Shown here in pieces: positions 16,245 through 23,927 of a DNA stretch of 64,000 nucleotides. The notes beneath the pieces were generated by a model that was given only the letters and a program-made list of their open reading frames with translations, ran no database searches and was not told the origin of the DNA. The stretch lies in IMG/VR virus record IMGVR_UViG_3300009481_000012, positions 1 through 64,000 of that record; one strand, 5' to 3'. Position 1 is the first letter of the stretch; every line of letters starts with the position of its first letter. The translations under genes and the position numbers were made by a program. Source of the DNA: a virus.

Positions 16245-16782
16245 AAAATTAAAAGACGAAAAAATTAATTGGCAAAAAGGTATTGAAAATAATGAGTGGA
16301 CTTGGATACAATATTTTAAAGAACAAAATGATTTTAGTCTTGGGTTTAAGTTGTGTGAGAAAGATGCTTGGATAGCAAGAACTTTAAAAACAAAAAAGAA
16401 AAGATATAAGTTTAAAGAATGTAAAACTTTAGTATTAGTAGGGTCAGGGCTATATCCTTATAGCTTATTTGATATACACAAACAGTATCCATATATCAAC
16501 CTCATTGGGTTAGATTACGATGAAAGATGTGTAAAAGTTGGTAACCTTTTAATTAAAGCCGCTAATGTTGAAAATAAGATTACTATATTACATATGGATG
16601 GAAATGATTTTGAGTATTCTAAACTAGAACACGAAGATTTAGTATTTCTAAGCGTAGACATAGAAACTAGGGCTGTAATATATAATAAAGTTTTAAAAAC
16701 TAGTAAAGCAGATGTGTATGTTTGTGAACCACACAATAAATGGTTGATAAATATGATAGAAAAAAGCCCTCAAGAAGATTGA
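16201..16782 (+). CDS. Class I SAM-dependent methyltransferase, nicotianamine-synthase-like
   Basis: A 193-residue protein with a Rossmann SAM site: TLVLVGSGLYPYSLFDI (glycine-rich loop), NLIGLDYDERCVKVGNLLI (acidic ribose-binding residue), ITILHMDGNDF, and a strand DLVFLSVDIE. The G-S-G-x-x-P loop with a following Y.n..GlD.d...v..g resembles nicotianamine synthases, which condense aminocarboxypropyl groups from SAM rather than transfer methyl. The frame begins within the glycosyltransferase gene, and its stop lies in the terminator stem. It could be a methyltransferase or an aminocarboxypropyl transferase. Confidence 0.65.
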   Translation: MAQEKQLKFSSNTIKKLKDEKINWQKGIENNEWTWIQYFKEQNDFSLGFKLCEKDAWIARTLKTKKKRYKFKECKTLVLVGSGLYPYSLFDIHKQYPYINLIGLDYDERCVKVGNLLIKAANVENKITILHMDGNDFEYSKLEHEDLVFLSVDIETRAVIYNKVLKTSKADVYVCEPHNKWLINMIEKSPQED

Positions 16783-16790
16783 GGGCTTTT
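16762..16790. terminator. Bidirectional Rho-independent terminator between converging operons
   Basis: A perfect 12-bp stem, AAAAGCCCTCAA (16762-16773) and TTGAGGGCTTTT (16779-16790), with a 5-nt loop. The A and T ends give a U tract in both directions (TTTTGTTTT rightward; the complementary A run leftward). The stop codon of the methyltransferase gene (16780-16782) lies inside the right arm. The early operon and the late operon converge here. Confidence 0.9.
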
Positions 16791-16793
16791 GTT

Positions 16794-16958
16794 TTAGAAT
16801 GAATATTCTTTGGGAATAAATCTTCCTTTTTTAAATACTTTTACTTTTGGTGATTTTGTTGTTCTTTTTTTGTACCCACCATCACGCAAATATCTTCCTT
16901 TTTTGGTTACTTTTGCATGACGAGATTCTCGTAAAAAAGACGGTGTGAGATATGTCAT
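16794..16958 (-). CDS. Small basic protein, 54 residues
   Basis: An open frame, ATG at 16958 to TAA at 16794, encoding 54 residues, very rich in Lys and Arg (AKVTKKGRYLRDGGYKKRTT, VKVFKKGRFIPK). Its ATG follows directly on the TAA of the upstream gene, and it ends just before the terminator, so it is the last gene of the late operon. It belongs to the set of small basic proteins seen across the late region. No family recognised; a role in DNA condensation or as a minor virion component is only inference. Confidence 0.6.
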   Translation of the reverse strand: MTYLTPSFLRESRHAKVTKKGRYLRDGGYKKRTTKSPKVKVFKKGRFIPKEYSF

Positions 16959-17195
16959 TTAAGGGTTTTTATCTTTAGAAGGTACTCCATAATCAAGGGT
17001 TCTTCTAGGAGTTTCACCTGCTCTAACACCTTCACCATTATAAACAGCTTTAAGATTAGATAAAATACTGTCTCCAGCTAAATATCTAGCCTTAACTTTT
17101 TCAACTCTTTTAACGTCTGGTGCAATGTCTCCATATCGGTTACTACCGATCTGGACGATTTCATTATTACCAAGACCTCCAGGTTTAGCAACCAT
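16959..17195 (-). CDS. Hypothetical protein, 78 residues
   Basis: A 78-residue frame with GLGNNEIVQIGSNRYGDIAP, a charged middle (VKRVEKVKARYL), and GVRAGETPRRTLDYG near the end. A good GGAGATC-type ribosome site precedes the ATG. It is one of several compact Gly/Asn/Lys-rich proteins at the 3' end of the late operon. No membrane segment, signal or recognised domain; presumably a minor virion or assembly protein because of position. Confidence 0.6.
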   Translation of the reverse strand: MVAKPGGLGNNEIVQIGSNRYGDIAPDVKRVEKVKARYLAGDSILSNLKAVYNGEGVRAGETPRRTLDYGVPSKDKNP

Positions 17196-17206
17196 ATTAG
17201 ATCTCC

Positions 17207-17458
17207 TTATTTGTTATATCCGCGTCCTTTAACGGGGGCGCCACCATTTTCTGCAGAGGGAGCGTTTTCGCCCATTGAGCCATTGGCATCAATATACCCT
17301 TTAGCAGCTTTCATCATGGCATTTTTACCGACGGCACCTGGCTGGTTATAATTACCTTTTGAAGAGGAACCACCCATCGCGGTCTTATCAACAGACCCCG
17401 CATTTTTGTAGTTCTCTGGTGTGCCAGTAACGTCAAATCCAATTACTTTTCTAGCCAT
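17207..17458 (-). CDS. Hypothetical Gly/Asn/Lys-rich protein
   Basis: An 83-residue protein starting MARKVIGFDVTGTPENYKN. I choose ATG 17458, because GGAGAAATTTACA lies immediately upstream; a longer in-frame extension to 17509 lacks support. The rest is low-complexity with loosely repeated pieces (AGSVDKTAMGG, PGAVGKNAMMKA, NGSMGENAP) and ends APVKGRGYNK. No domain recognised. It overlaps the preceding gene's end by 8 nt, typical of this operon. Confidence 0.6.
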   Translation of the reverse strand: MARKVIGFDVTGTPENYKNAGSVDKTAMGGSSSKGNYNQPGAVGKNAMMKAAKGYIDANGSMGENAPSAENGGAPVKGRGYNK

Positions 17459-17690
17459 TGTAAATTTCTCCTTTTGAAATATTATACGAATTTCCACTCG
17501 TATTTGCAATATTAACTTCTTGTATTATAGCATCAATATTATCATGCCAGAAGTTTAAAAACTTATGAACTCTGGAAAAATGGGGGGAAATATCTGAAGT
17601 CTGCCAGACGAATTCTTGCAATATATTATTATAGTCTGGGAGCCAGTAAAGAACTTGAACTAATACAAGCTCTCTCTCAAATATAATCAC
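17451..17690 (-). CDS. Hypothetical protein, 79 residues, GTG start
   Basis: A frame filling the otherwise empty 250-bp space between two late genes. It starts with GTG at 17690, behind AGGA at 9 nt that directly follows the stop of the beta-helix gene, and ends 8 nt inside the next gene. The product is aromatic and acidic (VLYWLPDYNNILQEFVWQTS, FLNFWHDNIDAIIQEVNI). No recognised family. The gapless fit and ribosome site support it; lack of homology evidence keeps confidence moderate. Confidence 0.5.
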   Translation of the reverse strand: MIIFERELVLVQVLYWLPDYNNILQEFVWQTSDISPHFSRVHKFLNFWHDNIDAIIQEVNIANTSGNSYNISKGEIYNG

Positions 17691-17704
17691 CCCATTAAGT
17701 CCTA

Positions 17705-18436
17705 CTACGAAATTGCAGCTATAATGGTCTCAGTGTGGTTACCCGCGTTAGCGGCAGCAGCATGAGAGCCACGAACTGTGATTGTTGGTGCGAGTCCAGC
17801 AGCAATTGAAGTTGCATAGCTGTTAGCACCTGTAAATGTGCAATGCTCAATAGTCATATTACCATTGGATAGCGCACCTGAATCACTAGCAATCGTGCAA
17901 TATCTCATCGTTACAACACCGGAACAGTGTTGAACAATACCATATCCTGGGCCTACTGTGGTTCCCAGTTCACAATGATCAAGAGTGATTGCGGCGTTCA
18001 TGTTTACACCCGCAGCACCCGCAGCGTTAGCGTCTGTGACACCAGCAGTAACTGCACCGTTTGCAAGAGCAAGAGCAGCACTCCTAGCATTACCATCAGT
18101 TCCGTTAATCACGGAATCAAATACTTTAACTGTAACATCTGTATTACCAACAATTAGTCCAGCAGCATTAATCGTTACGTTTTTAATAACAACGTTTGCT
18201 CCTTGAGATGTCGCGTCAGGGACTGAAAATCCAGCGAAGACAACATCATCTCTATCACCAACACCAACAATTGATACATCCGCAACGTTAGCCGTGCGTG
18301 GGTCAGCATAAGAGCCAGGATAAACTAGAATAGTATCTCCCGATCCCAAAATTGATGTGGGAATCTCTTCAACGCTTTTAAACTGAGCATTATCTGTTAA
18401 CTCAGGGCTTACTTTATGAATAGCTTTATTTGCCAT
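17705..18436 (-). CDS. Right-handed beta-helix virion protein
   Basis: A 243-residue protein. After an N-terminal segment with GDTILVYPGSYADPRT (typical opening turn of pectate-lyase-like helices) it shows short strand-turn repeats rich in Asn, Thr, Val and Cys: VVIKNVTINAAG, VTVKVFDSVINGTD, AAITLDHCELGTTVG, VVTMRYCTIASDSG, MTIEHCTFTGAN, TITVRGSHAAA. The stacked aliphatic-N/C-T pattern indicates a parallel beta-helix, as in fibres and tailspikes. No catalytic acidic cluster is evident, so I favour a structural or receptor-binding role over an active glycan lyase. Confidence 0.65.
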   Translation of the reverse strand: MANKAIHKVSPELTDNAQFKSVEEIPTSILGSGDTILVYPGSYADPRTANVADVSIVGVGDRDDVVFAGFSVPDATSQGANVVIKNVTINAAGLIVGNTDVTVKVFDSVINGTDGNARSAALALANGAVTAGVTDANAAGAAGVNMNAAITLDHCELGTTVGPGYGIVQHCSGVVTMRYCTIASDSGALSNGNMTIEHCTFTGANSYATSIAAGLAPTITVRGSHAAAANAGNHTETIIAAIS

Positions 18437-18458
18437 TAGTCTATTCTCCTTTTAAAAT

Positions 18459-18662
18459 TTATTTACGTTTACTCGATCTTCGGGATTTCCCTAGAGCGAT
18501 CGCGACGGCTTGTAATCTCTTAGCTTTATTTGAAGAGATTCCACGCCTTTTTGCAAGTGTAGAAATAGCTTTTTTTCTAGATTTACCTACACCCTTCTTT
18601 TTAGTTAATTCTTTTATGTTTGCAGAAATTACTTTCTTACTTTTACCTTTTTGTAACGGCAT
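18459..18662 (-). CDS. Small Lys/Arg-rich protein, 67 residues
   Basis: A 67-residue protein with about 40% basic residues (MPLQKGKSKKVISANI, KSRKKAISTLAKRRGIS, ALGKSRRSSKRK) and few acidic ones. It overlaps the preceding gene (18643-19446) by 20 nt. Predicted helical, it could bind nucleic acid. It is one of nine small strongly basic proteins in the late region. No specific family recognised. Confidence 0.7.
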   Translation of the reverse strand: MPLQKGKSKKVISANIKELTKKKGVGKSRKKAISTLAKRRGISSNKAKRLQAVAIALGKSRRSSKRK

Positions 18663-19446
18663 CGTCTAATTTAATCTCCACGGTACATTCTTTAATAGAT
18701 AAAGATTCTTCTCTTTCACTACTATGTACCAAATAATCTCTTAACGAATCTAAGTAAGCATTACTAACTGCTAACTTATTAGTCCACCAACTAGGTAATG
18801 ATGCTTCTCCATCAGCAGGTAAAGCATTATATATATCAGCTACATTTTCTGTAATTTGTCTACAAGCTCTATTCGCAGAAGCAACATCTGTATGTCCGTC
18901 TTTTGTTGTTGTTAAGTTTTCCTGTTCAAATGTTTTCATTCCATTACCCATTTCTTTTAAATTATCTTCCCACCAACTAATTTCAGGATCTAAAACTCCA
19001 TCATCTATAATTCTTTTTAATCTTCTATCGTATTCTTCTCTAGTAGCAGGTGCGTCACCGTTTACAGCATTAATTACAAATTGTAACGTCGCAGCAGCTA
19101 TTGATAGACTCGCGCACTTACCTATAACCCACCCATTTAACTCATCAATCATAATTGTAGGAGAAGCAGTTTTTAAAGCCCCAACCATTTCATGCGGAAC
19201 TTTAAAATATAAACCGCCTTCTACATAAATTTTTGCGGGATACGGGTGCAGTTTATTTGTGTTTGAATCAACGATACGAACAAAATCAAAACCGTCAATA
19301 TTTTTAAATACAACCGCATATCCTTCATTTGTTTCGGGATTTTTCTCTACATAAGAAGGGGTGCCAAACTTGTCCATCAACTTGATGACAAAACTTTTTG
19401 GACCTTCATATTTCCAATCACCTATTTCAATACCCTTATATTCCAT
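18643..19446 (-). CDS. Hypothetical protein, 267 residues
   Basis: The first gene behind the leftward promoter at 19476-19505, with an AGGAGCATCTT ribosome site. The N-terminal half alternates short strands (YKGIEIGDWKYEGP, GYAVVFKNIDGFDFVRIV, HPYPAKIYVEGGLYFKVP). The C-terminal half is helical (EEYDRRLKRIIDDG, SWWEDNLKEMGNGMKTFEQE, SANRACRQITENVADIYNAL). No catalytic motif or membrane segment. Having its own promoter at the end of the late region suggests a stoichiometry different from the tail genes. I do not recognise the family; a virion-associated role is likely from position. Confidence 0.65.
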   Translation of the reverse strand: MEYKGIEIGDWKYEGPKSFVIKLMDKFGTPSYVEKNPETNEGYAVVFKNIDGFDFVRIVDSNTNKLHPYPAKIYVEGGLYFKVPHEMVGALKTASPTIMIDELNGWVIGKCASLSIAAATLQFVINAVNGDAPATREEYDRRLKRIIDDGVLDPEISWWEDNLKEMGNGMKTFEQENLTTTKDGHTDVASANRACRQITENVADIYNALPADGEASLPSWWTNKLAVSNAYLDSLRDYLVHSSEREESLSIKECTVEIKLDDAVTKR

Positions 19447-19475
19447 AAGATGCTCCTTGTTTATTCTATAATATC

Positions 19476-19505
19476 ATTATAGAGTAAAGATTTTTAAATA
19501 GCCAA
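19476..19505 (-). promoter_or_regulatory. Leftward sigma70-type promoter
   Basis: Read on the minus strand: TTGGCT (19505-19500), 18 nt, TATAAT (19481-19476), then a 29-nt leader with AGGAG before the ATG at 19446. It sits in the 105-bp gap between the radical SAM gene and the 267-residue gene, one of the few real gaps in the late strand. The perfect -10 and fair -35 support it. Confidence 0.7.
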
Positions 19506-19551
19506 TCTTATTTTAATTACCTACTTGATTAGCAGGGCTAAACCTATTTAT

Positions 19552-20538
19552 TTAATTGTCAATTTGATTTGACGCATTAAAAAGAGTAATTTCTCCTGTC
19601 TCTAAGTCTTCTTCGGTTTTTTCTCTACTACTGACTATTTTTCCACATTGTGATTTACATAAACTAAAACTTCTATCATACCCTTGTAAAAATTGTTGTA
19701 ATTTGTTCCAATAATCATAATTTAAAATTTTTTCTAGGGGAACTTCTAGTCCACTAAATAATTTTTCATGATCTTTCATATAATAAAACCTAGAATTATC
19801 TTTATCATAATAATGACCTCCCGTCCAACAACACCTAAAAACTAATCCTTCTGGAGAAATGTACCATTTTCCCCAATCATCCCACGAACAAATAATCTTT
19901 TTAGGAATTTTTGATAAGTCTTTTTTTCTTTTAACGTGTCTATAAATTCCATCTTTCGGTGGGTGAAAGTCTCTATTTGTAGTAACCGTACTAAAAGTAG
20001 AAAAACCATAATCTATTGCTAGTTGTTTGGCTTTTTCTATTTGATGTTGGTTATAATCAAATACGATATATTTCCAGTGCACGCTTGCTCTATTAGTATC
20101 AATAACAGACTTGGCGTTATTAAGAACTTTGTTAAAGTCAGTATTAATTCTATACCTAGAGTGTGTATCTTCTAACCCATCTAAATCAAAATTTATTATA
20201 TCTAGTTTATCTAAAATATTACCTACGTCTGTCCAATAATCGTGGTCATGAATTCCTCCATTAGTATGTATTAACAATTTCGTGTCATGTTCTTTAACAT
20301 AACTTATAATTTCTCTAAACTGTTTATTCATAACAGAGTCTCCAAAATTACCATTGAAGACCAACCACTCTAAATTTTTGAGCAATTCGGGATAAAATAG
20401 TTTTTGGAAATTATCTAATGTAATAGTATATTTAGGGTCATTTAAATTTACCCTAAGAGGTTTTATTCTATGACAAGCCGGGCATTTTGCGTTACATCTA
20501 AATGTTAACTCGGTAGTCAATTGTCTTATTTTTTTCAC
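19552..20538 (-). CDS. Radical SAM protein with SPASM-like C-terminal cysteines
   Basis: A 328-residue protein opening TTELTFRCNAKCPACHRI. C15-x3-C19-x2-C22 is the [4Fe-4S]/SAM motif of radical SAM enzymes; LLIHTNGG and INFDLDGL fit later strands of the barrel. Near the end, ISPEGLVFRCCWTGG and LCKSQCGKIVS give extra cysteines arranged like a SPASM or twitch domain that holds auxiliary clusters in peptide-modifying enzymes. It lies 1 nt after the fibre gene 20540-22390. A role in maturing a virion protein or peptide is inference; modification of a small molecule is equally possible. No obvious precursor-peptide gene adjoins it. Confidence 0.85.
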   Translation of the reverse strand: MKKIRQLTTELTFRCNAKCPACHRIKPLRVNLNDPKYTITLDNFQKLFYPELLKNLEWLVFNGNFGDSVMNKQFREIISYVKEHDTKLLIHTNGGIHDHDYWTDVGNILDKLDIINFDLDGLEDTHSRYRINTDFNKVLNNAKSVIDTNRASVHWKYIVFDYNQHQIEKAKQLAIDYGFSTFSTVTTNRDFHPPKDGIYRHVKRKKDLSKIPKKIICSWDDWGKWYISPEGLVFRCCWTGGHYYDKDNSRFYYMKDHEKLFSGLEVPLEKILNYDYWNKLQQFLQGYDRSFSLCKSQCGKIVSSREKTEEDLETGEITLFNASNQIDN

Positions 20539-20539
20539 A

Positions 20540-22390
20540 TTACGCCCATCGTCTAATCATTAATCTTAGCCCTGCAGGAATATTAGCCGCAGGTTCTACG
20601 AATTGTACTACTCCAGCACTAGGAATTACAAAATCATTATCTGATCCTCCAAACTGCCTAGTCTGTCTTACTCCACTTAGTACAACTTCTATTCTATCAA
20701 TAGCGGTTACTGAAGCTCCTATTCCATAAGCATTTGCTCCAGATACTGTAGTAATCACATTGTGTTGAGGTGCGAGAGTACTACCTGACGCAGTTGCTAC
20801 GTTATCTTGCACCACGTTTAAGTTTGCATTTAGCCTAACAAAGGTTGCGTGATCATTAGCTAGAGGGTCAACTCCTCGAGTTAAAATTACTCCAACATTA
20901 GCTGTACCTCTAACATCTAAATTATATTCAGAAGTGGCTGTAGCGTCACCAATAATTATATTTGCTGCTCCAGTAGCATCGTGTGTTCTAATTACTGCAT
21001 TAGCTGGCTGACCAATACTAAAGGTAGATGCCACAGGAGCTGTGTTACCTACTATGCCTAACCCTGTTCCTACTACTGATCGTCCTGTTACTGTTGAAGC
21101 GCCTGTGACAGATAGACCAGCTGCAAAAGTAGCTCCTCCATCTGCTGCTAGAGTTATCGCTGCAGCAGTAGTAGCTGTCCCAATAGTGCCTGTATCTTTA
21201 ATTTTGATGTCATCTTTAAAAGTAACAATACCACCGCTACTAACTTGCATAGCATCTGTGGCACTGGCTGATCCAAGGTTGCCATCATCAGGAACTATTA
21301 CTCCTGCGTCTCCTGAGAGCACAAGAGATTCCGCAGTTACATGTCGAGCATTTAAGTTTGCAGCACTTGTTGCACTTATAGCGGTATTAGTATGGGGGTC
21401 TCTAGTGTGGGCTACTACAACTTTATTTACTGATTCATCATAACCAATAAAGACATTTCCTTCTGCTCCGCGACTTACCATAAGTCCTGTATCTAAACTA
21501 GGACTTCCGCTTGCGTTTTTAGCCGCAAGTATAATTCTATCTTCGACAGTTAAGTTTGTAACATCTTGGCTAACAGTATCACCACTAACCGTTAAATTAC
21601 CTGTAATAGTTAAATCGTCAGCTACAGTAACAGCTCCGTCTCCCGCTATTGTTAAAGCAGCTGCTGTCGTCGCACTACCAATTTGACCTCCATCAGCAAC
21701 AGTAATGCCTGCGCTATGAACGCTTCTATCACTAAAAGTAACTGCTCCAGCAGCAGCTATCGTAATAGCAGCGGCATCGGTAGCAGTTCCTATGGTGCCT
21801 CCATCTTTAATTTTAATATCGTCTTTAAATGTAACTACACCATCAGCTGCAATTTGAATAGCATCAGTGGCTCCGGTAGAGCCAATATCCCCATCGTTAG
21901 GAACTATAAAAGAAGTTGCAGTAAGAGCGCCAGTATTAGCAGTCCCCCTTACATCTAATCTGTGTGGAGTATTAGTACCAATATCACCGTGTCCAATTAT
22001 GACATTGCCGCCATTGTTTTGTGTACCGTAGTTAATGATAACGTTAGCAGGAGTCCCTAAAGTTAAAGAAGAAGCCGCAGGGTTAGTGTTAGCTATACTA
22101 AATGAGTCTGCAGATTTGTCAAAAAAGTATTTACCACTGCCAATATTTAAATCAGTGGTTGCGTCAAGAATAGCAGCTACGTTATCTTGTACTACGTCTA
22201 TATTTGCTGATAAGTTAGCTTGTAACGCTACTACGTTTTCTGAAACTTGAGACGCGTTTGCGCCCGCACCAAGGTGCCTACTCTGAACAGCATTATTAGC
22301 TAGGTGCCTAGCTATTATGACATTACTGCCAATACCTGCTGTTCCTAAAGCATTAGCCCCGATAACGGTACTACTAATTTTTGTAACCAT
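20540..22390 (-). CDS. Tail fibre-like protein with repeated beta modules
   Basis: A 616-residue Ala/Thr/Val/Gly-rich protein. It contains repeated units of the type FKDDIKIKDGGTIGTAT..AAITIAADG, at least two copies of an RGTAN module (LDVRGTANTGA, LDVRGTANVGV), a LTVEDRIILAAKN segment, and a C-terminal domain with DRIEVVLSGVRQ and AGLRLMIRRW. These strand-turn repeats are typical of trimeric phage fibres. The same modules recur in the proteins at 54899, 55729 and 57327, so the fibre genes appear to have exchanged parts. Probably distal tail or side-fibre, with host binding at the variable parts. Confidence 0.7.
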   Translation of the reverse strand: MVTKISSTVIGANALGTAGIGSNVIIARHLANNAVQSRHLGAGANASQVSENVVALQANLSANIDVVQDNVAAILDATTDLNIGSGKYFFDKSADSFSIANTNPAASSLTLGTPANVIINYGTQNNGGNVIIGHGDIGTNTPHRLDVRGTANTGALTATSFIVPNDGDIGSTGATDAIQIAADGVVTFKDDIKIKDGGTIGTATDAAAITIAAAGAVTFSDRSVHSAGITVADGGQIGSATTAAALTIAGDGAVTVADDLTITGNLTVSGDTVSQDVTNLTVEDRIILAAKNASGSPSLDTGLMVSRGAEGNVFIGYDESVNKVVVAHTRDPHTNTAISATSAANLNARHVTAESLVLSGDAGVIVPDDGNLGSASATDAMQVSSGGIVTFKDDIKIKDTGTIGTATTAAAITLAADGGATFAAGLSVTGASTVTGRSVVGTGLGIVGNTAPVASTFSIGQPANAVIRTHDATGAANIIIGDATATSEYNLDVRGTANVGVILTRGVDPLANDHATFVRLNANLNVVQDNVATASGSTLAPQHNVITTVSGANAYGIGASVTAIDRIEVVLSGVRQTRQFGGSDNDFVIPSAGVVQFVEPAANIPAGLRLMIRRWA

Positions 22391-22401
22391 ATGAGGTTCT
22401 C

Positions 22402-22863
22402 CTAATTATCGGAGTCTTCTACTTCTAACTCCTTGAAAAATTCTTCTAGGTAATCTTTTTGTTCGACACCTTCGTCTTCCCCGTCTTCAAAAAACTCTTT
22501 AATAAAGTCTTCTACTTGTTCATCTACAGAGGGTGGTTTTAATAAATCATCCCATTCTTCATCTATACAAGCTCTTTTAGTTAAGTCTTTAAAATATGTA
22601 ATCTCTTCTTCTGTTAATTCTGCGTTAGGCGTGTCATCTAAAAATTTCTTTTCATAAACGCTCATAGAGGGAGATTCTTCTAAATAAACTGAATAACAAG
22701 AACCGGCTAGTATTTCTCCTAATTTTGGTTCTAATTCAATAAATTTATCAAAAGGAAAACTTCTTTCTATCTGTTCCCCTTTTTCCCCTCGTTCAAATTT
22801 TCTATAATTAGCATACACTAATTTGCCTTCTATGTCAAAGGCATTAAATTTAATAATCTCCAT
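22402..22863 (-). CDS. Hypothetical acidic protein, 153 residues
   Basis: A 153-residue protein with mixed N-terminal sequence (IIKFNAFDIEGKLVYANYRK) and a strongly acidic C-terminal third (DEQVEDFIKEFFEDGEDEGV). It lies between a collar protein gene and a fibre gene with about 10-nt spacings and GGAG ribosome sites. It may be a fibre chaperone or assembly protein, as small acidic proteins next to fibre genes often are, but no chaperone family is recognised. Confidence 0.6.
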   Translation of the reverse strand: MEIIKFNAFDIEGKLVYANYRKFERGEKGEQIERSFPFDKFIELEPKLGEILAGSCYSVYLEESPSMSVYEKKFLDDTPNAELTEEEITYFKDLTKRACIDEEWDDLLKPPSVDEQVEDFIKEFFEDGEDEGVEQKDYLEEFFKELEVEDSDN

Positions 22864-22873
22864 TATTCTCTCC

Positions 22874-23914
22874 TTAAAGTTTTATAATAAAATTCACTAC
22901 AGATGTAGGGAATATCATGTTAGGTGTAATAGCAGCGTGTGCAGCAACTGCAGTAACTGCTGTTGCTTGTGAAGAGTCTTTTGCTGAAGTAGCAAAGGTT
23001 GCTGTAGTCAAAGAGTGCGCAGCAATTGTAGTAGACTCTGAAGGCTTAGTAGCACTACCAGGCATTTGAGGTGTTTGGGCACCCAAAGTACTGTTATTAG
23101 ATCCTTTACCTAGTAATATCCTATCTCTTAAATCAGGAACGTTAAATGTATTATTACCGTTTCCTGTCCCAAAAGCTGTACTTACTACCCCAAATAAGTT
23201 AGCGTTAACTCCTGTGCGAGAAATAGCCGCCCCATCACATAACAAATATCCAGAAGGTGCAGAACTTCCCCCATACCCAGAAATAACTCCAGTAGGTGTT
23301 AAAGCTGTTTCTACAAAATTATCTAACTCATGTATTGTTATAGAGGCTGCAGTGATCTTTACATTACTAATATTTCTATCTGTTACTTTTGCTGTTGTAA
23401 CGGCGTTGTCCACTAACATTGTCGAAGTAACTCCGTTTGTTGGGGGTATACCCACATCAGTGAAGTTAGAAGCTGAGTTCGCTCCTTTTATCATTAGCCT
23501 AATATTTGAAGGAGTTGATGATGCAGCTGTTGATCCAAAAACAGCTACTAACTCTCCAATTTGATATGAACCAATGTTTGCTGTTGCCCCAACAATATTA
23601 TCTTCGTATCTAGAACCTATTCCAACCCTAGTAAAGTTACCTCCGGGTCCTTCAGCGCCTTTTTTATCTGCCGTATCACTATTAATGTAAAGTGCTTTTC
23701 TACCTGCATCATAGTATAACAGACCGTATGTCCTAGAATCTGTAAAAGCAACTGCGGCAGATCCGTCATCCGTAAAGTTAGATGCCGCAGGAGGCACCGA
23801 TGAATAGAAGTTCTGAGCTAGTGATTGCAAACTTCCATTTATATGAGTTCTCGAAGTTGATAACGCTGTTGATGCAGTCGTTAAAACAAACGTATTTGAT
23901 GTGCCTGTAGCCAT
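22874..23914 (-). CDS. Tail collar domain protein
   Basis: A 346-residue protein. The N-terminal half has fibre-like low complexity, then VISGYGGSSAPSGYLLCDG followed by TAFGTGNGNNTFNVPDLRDR, the signature of the phage tail-collar domain (short tail fibres, microcystin-dependent-like proteins). The C-terminal 60 residues (AHSLTTATFATSAKDSSQAT and on) are almost identical to those of the collar protein at 54899-55711. It follows the TipJ gene directly, placing it at the tail tip, where it is probably a receptor-binding or fibre component. Confidence 0.85.
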   Translation of the reverse strand: MATGTSNTFVLTTASTALSTSRTHINGSLQSLAQNFYSSVPPAASNFTDDGSAAVAFTDSRTYGLLYYDAGRKALYINSDTADKKGAEGPGGNFTRVGIGSRYEDNIVGATANIGSYQIGELVAVFGSTAASSTPSNIRLMIKGANSASNFTDVGIPPTNGVTSTMLVDNAVTTAKVTDRNISNVKITAASITIHELDNFVETALTPTGVISGYGGSSAPSGYLLCDGAAISRTGVNANLFGVVSTAFGTGNGNNTFNVPDLRDRILLGKGSNNSTLGAQTPQMPGSATKPSESTTIAAHSLTTATFATSAKDSSQATAVTAVAAHAAITPNMIFPTSVVNFIIKL

Positions 23915-23927
23915 TTTTTAATCTCCT

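Noticed and set aside
17927-18206. Plus-strand frames opposite the beta-helix gene
   Set aside because: Ala/Ser/Thr-rich mirror images of a low-complexity coding strand; against operon direction.
19552-19565. TTGACA at the end of the radical SAM gene as a -35 element
   Set aside because: No acceptable -10 box at 15-19 nt; the better promoter is at 19476-19505.
21042-21443. Plus-strand frame of 133 codons opposite the fibre gene
   Set aside because: Antisense to repeat-rich fibre sequence; composition explained by the complementary codons.
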